This document shows, one piece after another, positions 22,901 through 34,900 of a DNA stretch of 64,000 nt; within the stretch, counting starts at the first letter, position 1; each line of letters starts with the position of its first letter. The notes beneath the pieces are model-generated. The model was not told the DNA's origin, did no database searches, and saw only the letters and a list, made by a program, of their open reading frames with translations. The stretch lies in the NCBI GenBank assembly GCA_021186555.1, contig JAJKFL010000012.1:20657711-20721710 (forward strand), in the 5' to 3' direction. A program made the position numbers and the translations under genes. This DNA comes from Reticulitermes speratus. Lineage: Eukaryota; Arthropoda; Insecta; Blattodea; Rhinotermitidae.

Positions 22901-25900
22901 GATACCATAATCTGGTATTTTATCTTGCTGTCTAATTGTGGCCAGTTTCAGTGCTAAACCAACTTACTTATTTTAATGAAATTTGACAGGGTCATTATTA
23001 TGGTGAAGGTCACTCCAGCATTTCACCATTTTTGCTGTAATTAGTAATAATATGATGGACATTGGACTTTGTGGAAAGATAACATTAATATAATATAGGT
23101 TTATAATATGGCATGATAAAGTATTTTCAGAAGGTATAAAATTGCTGCCAGTACCTTTTTTTTTTGAGTTGGGGGGGGGGGGGTGGGGGAGGTGGTAATG
23201 TGAAACAACATGGTGGCATTGTAAAAAGTTTTGTCAGGTTTCATTTTGGTAAGGTTTTGTCAGGTTTCATTTTGGTAGCAATGCATGATGAATACGTAGT
23301 GCCAGGAATATGAAATTTTGTATTAAGATTGAGTATAAACATTTCTACAAATTGTGTGTGAACTGTTATTGATAAGAATTGCAGGCATGACATCTAGGCA
23401 GGATTTTGGGGTTATATCTTACAAATTTATTGTAGTAAAGATCTATGCATGTGAAATTCTTTCTTGTTAGAAAGAAACTTGATGCACACATATTGACATA
23501 GTGACTCAGTGACATATTGACAGTTACAAATGTTGAAAGAATTCTGACAGATGGGATTTGATTTTGTGATCTGTTCATGAATATGGGAATCTGAAATGCA
23601 TTGGGTTTAATTATTATGATCTGTTATAAGAATTTTGGAAGTGGCAAGGCAGAATTAAGAGTTAATTTTGGAAGTGGCAAGGCAGAATTAAGAGTTCTGT
23701 GCGTTCTGCCTGGAGCTGCATGTTAATGTAATTGTAGCTTAAGGTAAATATAGTGGAACAGTACATTTGTAGACCAAGTGAAATTCCATATGTTCAGTCA
23801 TTTCTGTTTTGATTTCATCAGGGATAAGTTGACACTCTAAAATAGACGACATTCCTGGGATCTGTTACAAAAAAAGGTGGGAATCACTGAGAGTAAATGA
23901 AAAGGGAGCTACAGTAATCTAACCTATTGCTCCATACCCGTACCTCCAGTTATGTGAAATTCTTGAGAGTTGCTTTGGGTGTATGCAATTGAAAATTATT
24001 GTAATGTGTGTACCATATTTCTATCCTGCAAAAAATGTCTGGTGGAGTTATTTCCTTACGTAGATGGAGAGCATTGATGGGGTGTGTGTAACCTTCTAAA
24101 ATCTCACATGAAGGGAAATGTTGTGTTGTAAATCTTCATTTGTTTACCTCAATGTGGCCTGTGAGACACATCACTTCTTACCCTACCTTTTAGAGTGGTG
24201 CTGATGAACGAAATTGTAGAAATTTTAGTCGTAGAATAAGACACTGGACTGCAAAGCCTAAGGTATATTGGTTTAGAATAGAATACGAGGTGTGGTAGAA
24301 AAGTAATGAGACTGATTTTCTTTTAACCATGAATTTTATTATTTTTTACAAATCAAGGTTATCCCCTTCAAAATAGTTCCCTTGGGCAGCTACACAGCGA
24401 CGGAGGCGTTGTTTCCATTGTTAGTAGCAGTGCTGGAAGACTTCTGCTGGAATACCTTTCAGCTCGTCGGTTACGCTCTTCTGGATATTATCCAAAGTAC
24501 CAAAATGGCGCCCTTTCAAGTGGTTTTTGAGCCGGGGGAATAAAAAGAAGTCCCAGGGACTGAGATCCGGTGAATAGGAGGGCTGAGGAACCACAGGAAT
24601 GCTTTTGTCTGCCAAAAATTCATTGATGAAAACTGCCGTGTGACATGGGGCGTTGTCGTGGTGCAGCATCCAAGTGCGTGCAATGCCTGGTCCCGTGTTA
24701 AAATTTGATGGACGGTAAACCGGTTCAAATTTAACTCACTACTGATCATTCTCAACGTCAGTCGACGATCTGACCTCACAAGAGACCTCACTCTTTCCAC
24801 ATTGTCCGTTTTTGAGGTTGAAGGTCTTCCCGCACGAGGTTTGTCTTCCACTTGTTCTCGGCCTTCTAAAAATGACTTGTGCCATCTGAACACTTGTGCC
24901 CTGGACAGGGAATGTTCTCCATAAGCCCTTTGTAACTTTTCATAAGCCACAGTAGCGGATTCGCCAAGCTTCACACAAAATTTGATGGCACAACGTTGCT
25001 CAAACTTTTGCCGGTCCATTTTCGTAACGCACCTCACAAACACAACTTCACTTCAGACGCTCTCAACAATCGCGTAGCAACTGTAGCAAGTTCAAACTTG
25101 TACTGAGTCTACGGCAGGGGTTAACCTAACTGCCATGTGAAGGGGGAGGCAGCAGCGTTGTCGGTTTGTGCACAGCGTTGCCAGTCTCATTACTTTTCTA
25201 CCACACCTCGTAGAATATCTAATGGGTTCAAGCCCTTAGAGGCCCGATGCACGTAGGCCTTATTATAACAGGCCCTTTGTGCCCCCTAAAAAACAGAGAC
25301 TTTCTTACGATTGCTGTGCCCCAACATAAGGCCACAAATCCTCTAAGTTATACATAACAAAAAAATATATCAAGTACAGGTTCCGGCCCAATAAACATAT
25401 TGGACAAGCCCTCCCTTTCTAAATACCTTTCGGTTCCCCTTATGGAGTTCCCTGTAAAAAGAAATGCTCCTTTTCCAGAGCCTTCTATTACATGTGTCTT
25501 GGAGTCCTCAGTATGGGAGCCCTCCCTCCAAGTTCCCCTCACGGAGCCTCTGTAAAGAGAGAGATGCTCCCCTTCCGAAGCCTTCCCTGTCATATCTCTC
25601 CCCAGTAAAGAAACCCCCCCTGCAGGTTCCCCTTACGAAGCCCATACATAGAGAAAGATGTTCCATTACCAGAGCTTTCTTTACAAATCTTTATAAGTCC
25701 CCAGCAAAGGAGCCTCCCTTCCAGGTTCCCCTCACAGAGCTCCCACAGAAAGAGACGCTCCATCTCTAGAGCCTTCTTTTACTTGTCTCTCGAAGTCCCT
25801 GGTGAAGAAGTACCCCCTCAAAGGTCCCCCAACAGGGCATCCATGGAGAGAGATGCCCACCACCAGAGCCTTCTTTTACATATCTTTCAAAGTCCCCAGT

Positions 25901-28900
25901 AAAGAAACCCCCCCCCCCCCCCCCCCCCAAGTTCCCCTCTCAGAGCCCCAAGCAAAAGATGCTCCATCTCCAGAGCCTTCTTTTACCTGTCTCTCAGAGT
26001 CCCAGGTGAAGAAGTCCCCCCTCCAAGGTCCCCCAACGTTGCCCCCATGGAGAGAGATGCCCACCACCAGAGCCTTCTTTTACATATCTTTCAAAGTCCC
26101 TAGTAAAGGACCCCCCCTCAGTTTCCCTCTCAGAGCCCCATGCAAAGAGACGCTCCGTTTCCAGAGCCTTCTTTTACCTGTCTCCCAGAGTCCCCAGTGA
26201 AGATGCCTCCCTCCAAGGTCCCCCAACGGGGCCCCCATGGAGAGAGATACCCGTCACCAGAGCCTTCTTTTACATATTTTTCAAAATCCCCATTAAAGGA
26301 GCCCCCCTCCAGGTCCCCCTCTCAGAGTCCCCATAAAGAGAGATCCTCCCCTCCAGAACCTTTCACCTGTCCCTCGAAGTTCCCGGTAAAGGAGTCCTTC
26401 CTCCAAGTTCCCCCAGCGGGGCCCATATGGAGAGAGACACCCGTTCCAGAGCCTTCTTTTACATTTCTCTTCCACGATGACGGGGGAAAAATTCGATCCA
26501 CCAAGCAGAGCCCCCATGCTTGGTAAGGCTATATTACAACTGGGAAGTCGCCTGGTATCCCAGAGGGTGCCGTTTGCGACAGACTAAGCCACTCATTCTT
26601 CCCATAGGCACGGCACTAACACCGTAGGATTGGGGATTATTTTTCAAGGTTTACTCCTTTAGGTCCACTGTGTTCTGCACAAACAGGGTCACTTCTCGTA
26701 GGTTGTGGCTCTTTTCACCACGCACAGATGGTGTTGGGTGAGGAGAGGCTATATAACGCATCCATCACCCCTGGAGTAGACATGACAGCATCCTGGAACA
26801 GCCGGAGCCATGACCCCTCGGCGATGATCCCAACCAAGCCCAGAACCACCCTAAGCCTGGCTCGGCCCGGGCCGATGCCATCCCCACACGGCGATGACCC
26901 GACGGGGGCATGAACCCAGCTACAATCCCTTGACCCCAAGGTATATTGGTTTGAGGCTGGCCATATCTGGTGAGGATTTTTCTGTTCGCCTTTGATGGTG
27001 ATAAAGGTAAACTTTGTGAATATGAGAAATACTGTACATGTTTTATAGGTTGGAGACAGTGTTATGTTGTGGTTCCCCACTACCAGCATCATGTTTGTGA
27101 TGATAAGGATGTTGCATGACAAGTGATGTGGTAGGAAGGAATGGAAATGGTAACTTGAGGTATTAGCACCACATAATTATTGCATTGTGTTAATGTAATT
27201 GTTTCTTTTAGGTTCCAATGGCTCATGCTCAATTCATGAATGGACAGGCCCATTTCATGGTGAAACGGTTCATTTTCGAATGACTTCGGTGTGTGGTCAT
27301 GTGATGAATCTGGATTTTATTGGAAAATATAACAATTGGGACCGTGTTGACCCTGTAAGTTGTTTTTGTGTGACAGAATTGTATCAGTTGTTGAAATGCT
27401 TTAATATAAAATTGTGCATGCAGGATGAGTGGTTTCAGAAGTTACTTGTTGGTGAACATCCAATATTGGGTTAATTCTAGAGGGTTTTGCCATTGGTATA
27501 TCACACATGCATACTTGAAATTTGACGAAAATGTATAAATAAGTCAGTAAGATGCAGCACATAATGGAGGATACTAATGAATAGAGTGATGAGTAACAAA
27601 AGTATAGCAGATAAGTGGAAGGATTTTAATGGTAGAAAAATAGTAGTGATGTAGGAATAAGAGTAGTAAAATGGGAGATGAATTCAGTATAAGTATGTAG
27701 AGTAGAGTTCCTTTAATCTGTTGCTAATACTCTGGAAATGCTGATACTTCAGCAGTTAAGGGAAACAGTGCCAGGTCTGGGAGTCCTCTGAAAAGGCCTA
27801 CAAGGGTGTCTGTACATTGACCGTTGTGGTGTCTACTGACCCCTTGTCTCCTACTCCAACTTCTTCAGCTATAAAGACTCCTGATCCATTATAGGTACTG
27901 TTTGGTAATGTGGAATATTTTATAATCTAGCACCTGTCTGGTCCAGTGTGTACTGGATTAAAAGAACCCTGCTGTGTGTATTTAACAAATCTGCTGTGCA
28001 AGAACATGGTGTTGTGCAGGCACAGACTCGTGTGAAGAACAAACAACAAATCAATATACATATGGTTTCTTAGTATGGAAATGAACTTTTGCATGTTGTG
28101 GGACCTTGTTCCATGCAATTTAGAACTTTCTGGAGCACAAGTTCTGTACCAAGCCCATGTTTTATGTCCTAGTTGTGTTCTGAAAAAGTGGGCGTAAATC
28201 AAAAACTGTTTCCATAGGAAATAATGGAATAGGTAGGGGTTAGCAGCCAGCCAGAGGGTGTTAAATTGAAAATGAGAGAGTGTAAGTTAAGAAGTGTATA
28301 TTGGCAAGGGGTATTAAAGCAAAAAAGGCATAAAACAAATTGGGCTTAAACCAAGGGCTACGTGTATAGAAGTTCACCGTTTAAACCCATCTTACAGAAA
28401 CTTGTTCCAGCAATATTTTGTGTGTGTGTGATACAGCATGGTTACTGTATCATAAAGGTGTGAAATTCAGCAAATCAGATTACCACCAGCAAATCCTGTA
28501 ATATACTTCCAGACCATGAAAACAATTGGTATGAAAATAGATACTTCCAATCATGAAAACAATATTTGGACTTTTATGAGGAAATGGTTTTTGTGGCTGA
28601 GTTTGCTCTGATCTTAAGCGTAGTGGACAGTTGTAAGAATGCTGATGTTGAGAAAATACATCTTTATTGTTGGGGTATTGACTTCAAGGTTGGACTAATT
28701 GGATGAAATTGGAGAGAAACTGCATAAATTATGGAAAGAAAATCAGCCATTCATCATTCTTTGACTGTACTAAATGCTTTCTTGGAAAAATAATGCACCA
28801 ATAAACTGTGTTTAATGGACTCAGAAGCATTATAACATGAAAGTACGGTCTGCTGCCATTGGGGTTCTCACTTCTATTCTTGTGGGTAATTGAATGTAAT

Positions 28901-31900
28901 GCCTGTGTTAACTGCTGTGCAAACTATTCTCATGTTACCACCATCTATTTTCTCAGGCACAGAAGTTATTGTGACTTGTATTCGTATATAACGACATGGC
29001 AGTTTTTGCATAGCCTGTATGTTAGTATGTTATGAGTAGCACGTACAGTCAACCTTGGTTGTACCAGTCTCTGTTATAACGGATATTTTTTAATTCCCCT
29101 GCCGTTTCCTTGTGCTTTATTACAGTAACTACCTTGGTTGCACTGGTGTCTCATATATTGGATCTTCGGTTACATAGGATTTCTCCGGTATTCTGTAATG
29201 GTTGATTTTCCTCGGCTATACCATTTTTGGCAAAATAATGGACATATCAGAATGGTTACAGTGTGTTCGCACGCAGAGGGCTCACTTGTGAGAGGGGCAT
29301 GAAGACTGGATATGTAATTTGATAGCATTTTGTACCCGGAGATGCCGAGGAGACTTGTAAATTTTACAGTTTGTTTAGCTTTGTTAAGGATGAGGTCCAG
29401 CCATTAGCCATTGTAATGGATAAGCCACTGGCAGGCTCTGCCTGGTGGTTTTCTGTTGCTTGTGTACGTGTGGGTAAGCAATTGCCATATGGAAGGATAT
29501 TTATAGCATTTATGGCCCTGTCATAAATAAGTTACGGCTTGAATTTAGTGCATTTACTTGTAATCTTTTACGTATCCAATTTGGAACACTTATTTAATCA
29601 GAACTGATTGTTTGGCCAAGAAGTGATGTATGTAGCAGCCTTGGCCGACCAAGTGCGAATATTTAAACATTTTGAGGGGTATGTTAGGGTGCATCCCGAC
29701 CAACAGAATCGAGTCCAATCAGACCCACAAAGACATGGCTTCCTTATAATGGCCGCGTGCGGGAATGCGTACACACCAATTGAGTCGAGTCCCACGAGTC
29801 TTGCCGAGTCAAAGAATCTTAATGCCGCACATTTCATTTTCGTTAGTCGGACTCCAGTGATCCGGCGTGAGGGTTGCTATTTTGTGTTGGGAAATTTTAT
29901 TTGGGGGGGGGGGGGGTGTGCATCCCTAGCAGCCGCCCCCCTCCCCAGCCTTGGATGCGCCCCTGTTCAGTGGTCAGTTATTCCATTTTTCACATAACTG
30001 TAATGATTCAGTACAACTAGGATGTGAGGAAAGAGAGTATGAACAAGCTACATGTATGCCATTACATAGCAATGTAACATAGTTTGGAATGTGATATAGC
30101 TTAATCATTTTGTAACTCTCAGTATTTTTATTTGCATGCAGGTGGAGCTTTTTTCATGCCCAACAGAGAAAAAGGAAGCTGTGCCCAAACTAAGGATGCA
30201 GTCATTTTTAGCACAGGAGGCCAAAGGATGTGATTACTTGATTTTATGGCTGGACTGTGACAAAGAAGGGGAGAACATATGTTTTGAAGTTATCAGTGCT
30301 GTGCAGAATTCCATGAGGAGGAGTATAGACGGTCCAGATGTAAGAACAGTGTAGAAATGGTCAGATGTCACACTGTCTTGTGGATTATTTTTCCTGAATT
30401 GATCGCTTGCATTTGTACTTTTGACCTGATGTGAACATTAATTGCAACCTCTTTCTGCATTTCTCTTACGATATAATTTGCCCTACTGTACAGCGTGCAA
30501 CAAATACAGTTTGTGAAACCATTTGGCTTTTGTTGGACATCTTGTCAGTGTAGGGTTTCTTGTCACTGCACTGCAACCTACATGAGGTCATCATTGTTCC
30601 CTGTGCCAATGCTTCTTGTCAGTGTCATTTTGAATTTGTGTACCATTTACACTGAGGTGTTTTAAAATTGTCTTAATGAAACTAATTACAGTCATTTGGT
30701 AAATTAAATTACCTACTTGGACATCCACTGCACATAATTATTCACTGCCCATGGGCAAACACACACATATTTAATACCCTAAAAGAAGAGTGTGTTGTTC
30801 TTTGGCACCTTTAAATCCTGGGGCTGACTTTCCTTTTTGTGAAATTTACATTCATTGGTGCATTGTTTTCCAAAATAGCCCTGTCTCATCCACATTAAAA
30901 TTCTGCTTTAGAGAATAACTGCCTTCCTGGATCACGGTAATTTTGGAGAAGCTTTCAGTGGTGTGAATGTCAGCAGGGACAGCCTGTCCACTTGACTTAA
31001 TGTTACAAAAACTGTGGCACACTGTGAGGTTTGCAAAGTGTCCTTAACTTTTCATAAATCCCTTCTTTTCCCCACCTTCATCTGCTGCCAAATCACTGTA
31101 AAAGCTATGTGCCTTTGCTTTAATTGTAAGCAGGCTGACAGTCACATTTTGCTGGTTATGATAATCAGTCCTTGTACAGAGCAGCAATTGCTTCTTTATA
31201 ATTGTACTTTGGGTGTAAGTTGTATAGGAAGCAGCAGGAGGTGACACATTTTGACTGTCCTGTACTTTAGCAGCTGACTGACTAATGGTGTGTACCATGG
31301 ATTTGTTCACTCCAAGTACATCACTCACATCAGCAGTTCTTTCTCGTTTTACATCTTAGCATATACATTTTTACCCAATTGAAAGGCACATTTCTTAGCA
31401 CTAGAGGTTGTAGAGGAAGCAGAAGAAGGCTTGCTTGATGTAATAAAGGGGCAAAGTGTTTCTCAAAATACAGCAAAAATATGGAACATCTGTTCATTAT
31501 GAAGTTAAGCAGACACTGCGATCAGTCAGGTTGGGAAGTGGCACATGAGGCAGGATGCCTGCACCTGTTATACACACTTGGCAACATGTTGCATACTTTT
31601 TCTGTGAAGTGGGTGTTTTGTCAGTAGAGTTGCCAGGATTTCTTGTGCTCTGAGGGTTTGTTTCAAACTGCATGATTGTGAGTTTTTTGGTTGTGAAAAT
31701 TGAGGGCATGCCTAAATTGATAAACTGTGTAAATGCAGGTTGTGCAAATCAAAACTGCACAAAAGAACTGCCTATACTTATAAAATTTGACAAGGGAGCA
31801 TGTTTACCCAGATACTTTATGCATTTTTTGTAGGTTGTGTTTCGAGCCCATTTTTCAGCTATATAACAGAAAAAGATATTAAAGCAGCTCTAGCCAATCT

Positions 31901-34900
31901 GGGGAAGCCGAATGAAAATGAGGCTCGCAGTGTAGATGCGCGGCAGGAACTTGATCTTCGAATTGGTTGTGCTTTTACCAGATTCCAAACAAAGTTCTTT
32001 CAGGTTAGTGCACTGTGGTCATCACTTATGTTAAGCAGGAAGTGTTAGGCTGATGTGGTTCTCACTGTGTTTGCTTGTGTAGAGATCATATCCAGGTTTT
32101 ACAGGTGATAGTTTGGCATTTTTGATCTTTACATGTGGAGCTATCATATTTTGTCTTGTTTCAGTTATTGCTGTTTTTCATGTCTGGCTATAACTGTGAT
32201 ATTAGAATCCCCTAGGTTCATATTTTCCAGTCAATTGTTTGGATTGTACCTTAAATTAGGCACGTGTGTTTCTACATTGTTTCCAATTCATCATTCACAA
32301 GAACTTTTCCAGTCAGATATATAAACTTAATAGTTTGACAAAATCTGATTAAATAACTGAGAAACAATTATAAACAAGCTTTTATTATATGCATGTGGTG
32401 ACAGTTTGTAGATTTGTCTTGATGAATGTGTGGGGCAGTGAGGGCTGTTCTGATTAACCTGTTTGTGGTACTCTTTTTAAACATGGATGGTCACATGTGA
32501 TCATGTGGCTGTATGTGTGATCGGTTGACAGTGAGCTGTGCAACAGAATGAGCATGACAGAACAAATGGAAGCATTGTCACATGATTATGTGCCAACATT
32601 CCACATAGCAGAGTCCATCCAAACAGGACCAGTGTGCAGTCCTACAGTTCTTTCTGCTGAAGGTGATAGAGTGCTGGAAGGTGTGAGCACCCCCTGTCGG
32701 TCCTGGATCTTTTCCCATGTGATTTGCTTGTGTTTGTTCCCCTCAAAAAATTCTAGGTCAGATGAATGTGTTGAGGCTGTAGTCATTCCAGCACCATCCC
32801 ATAGCGTTCATGCCAAAGGGAATCCATTGGCTGGTGTGTCAGTGGGATGCCTGATTCATAGCTTATTGCACCTCTTTGTAACATTCTCCACGTATCTGCC
32901 TGCGGCAATTCCTGAAGTGGCTATGTTTGAACAAGCATCATATTTATATGACTAAAAGCAACCAGTAAATGTTAGAGCATGCATTTGAGACTGACATGAA
33001 TGTAGCAAAGTCATGCTCTCAAGCCGCATAGTGAAACTATGTGATAGCATTTCGTTACATGTGTAGAGACACCAGGATGCGAAAACATTGTTATAGATAT
33101 GTGGTAAATTAGTCACTTTTTCGTGATTTTGTAAAATCACAAATATGCAGTGTTGAGGGGTTTAAGTTAACTGTTATGACTTCTGCTTTGCTGTGCTCAT
33201 CATGGCAATTCAGTTCATTTCAGGTGCAGAGAAATCGGTTATGAAAGCCTTCTCACTGCTTTGTCCATGTTGAAACATGCTGTGTTCATACAAGGTATTT
33301 AATTTATTTATCATGTAGTGTGATATTGTATGTGTGAATATTTTATTTTTCAGGGTAAATATGGAGATTTGGATGCATCACTTATTTCATATGGTCCCTG
33401 CCAGACTCCAACTCTTGGTTTCTGTGTTCAGCGGCATGATGAAATTCAGACATTTAAACCGGAACTGTATTGGGTGTTGCAAGTAAGTTAGTAAGAAGGG
33501 TAAAATTGTCTGTACCTTTATTTAATTAAGCACAACATCGCAAATGTGTGTGAGAAAGTGGAAGCTTAGCTCCACAGATTCTTAACTGCAAGCACTTTAT
33601 AAGGATGAGTGGTCAGCTTCATGCCCTGGCTGCTTCATGGCTGGAAATGTTGTGTTAAAATTCCATTTTAGTCAGTGAGGCAGATTTGTTAGTTTGTCAT
33701 ATTTCTGTGTTCTGAGTATACTCGTGCTGTTTCTTACCAGTACTTTCCTCCTAAAGCTTGTAGCATGGAACGGTGCATGAAACACTGCAGTATGTTTCAT
33801 TAAGCTTGTAGTGTGGAATGGTGTATAAAACACTGCATTATATTTCATCCCTTCTTCAACTTTCCTATGAGCATACATTGGTGACAGTTTTATTATTACA
33901 GAACTTAGTTTTATGAATATTTTATTTTAACAAATAGAAACCAAATGCTTGTAATTCACATCTAAAGCAACCAAATTAAAATCTTAAAAGTGGTGAACTT
34001 CAAATTTTCCAATGCTGAACCAATCCATATAGCAGCATGATGATTCAGCAGATTTTTGGTAATAGGTAGAAATGGATTTAGAATTCTCGTGATATTTTAT
34101 TATTTAAGAATGTTAATTTATTGTGTAATCTGTATGGAACTTCTATTCTGTTGTACATGTACAGACTTAAATGGATTCACCACAGTCCATGAGGACGAAG
34201 TGTTAAAATTTGATTTAAAATTTGTAAAGAAAGTATTGAAAATGTTTCTGCATTCAGTTTATAGTGCCACAGCTGAGACATGTTATTCTTGATGCTTGAC
34301 TTTTCAACAAATGCAGTCTTTAAAATAATGCTGCTAGTGGTCATCTGTGTTTACACTGCCTGCTGGTTACATCCCTTCCTTGCACAACATATCATTGTTT
34401 TAACATTGATAAGTTAAGCCTTTCAAACTCCCAGTATGCTTGTGATACTCTGTTCTTACGTTTATGGAGACAGACATATGAACACGGGGCTGTTCTGTTT
34501 GGGAGCATGTGCATCCAAGAAACATGACCTGAATCTTTGTGTCAGATGCAGCGATCAAGTTTGTTTGCTGCTTCCTAGTTATATATGACCTCTTTCATGT
34601 TATAAGGAGAAAACCGTGTAATTGCCGCAGCCTTGTTTTATGTATAGAATTGTTAAGAAAGTGGAGCACTTACCCAGGGTAATACAGTATATGAGCTTGC
34701 ATATCAACCAGTGACAGTGTGTTTGCATGTCTTTCAGCTTGTGGTTCATACAGATGATGGAAGAGAAGTTACTCTTGATTGGGATAGAGTACGATCTTTT
34801 GAGAAAGAAATAGCCACAATGTTCATGCTACAGGTGAAGGAGTTCAAGGAGGCTGTGTGAGTACATTAAGCTAGATTGAACTGTCAGGGTTTGAAGAACC

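Larger units (their letters stand above)
24260..26952 (-). mobile_element. 2.66-kb insertion flanked by 15-base direct repeats
   Basis: AAGGTATATTGGTTT occurs at 24,260-24,274 and again at 26,938-26,952. Just inside the left copy is AGAATAGAATA, continued across the mariner as GAATATC. Such a simple repeat next to a 15-base duplication suggests the tail of a target-primed retroposon lying on the - strand. The insert contains a later mariner and an ~97-bp minisatellite. No RT is encoded, so the family is unknown. Confidence 0.45.

Noticed and set aside
25436-26475. CRISPR array
   Set aside because: The repeats are contiguous without spacers, and the window is eukaryotic.
25464-26526. Proline-rich ORFs over the minisatellite, on both strands
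   Set aside because: The ~97-bp period is not a multiple of three, so frames rotate. The ORFs exist because the repeat lacks stops, not because of coding selection.
31834-31870. Alternative acceptors that would spare TOP3B exon 4 the frameshift
   Set aside because: The AGs at 31,857-31,858 and at 31,868-31,869 give the wrong phase after exon 3 and would delete conserved residues. No alternative exon 3 donor repairs the phase.
32548-32955. 135-codon ORF in TOP3B intron 4 as a nested gene
   Set aside because: No recognisable domain, ordinary composition for intron sequence, and no second supporting exon or promoter signal.
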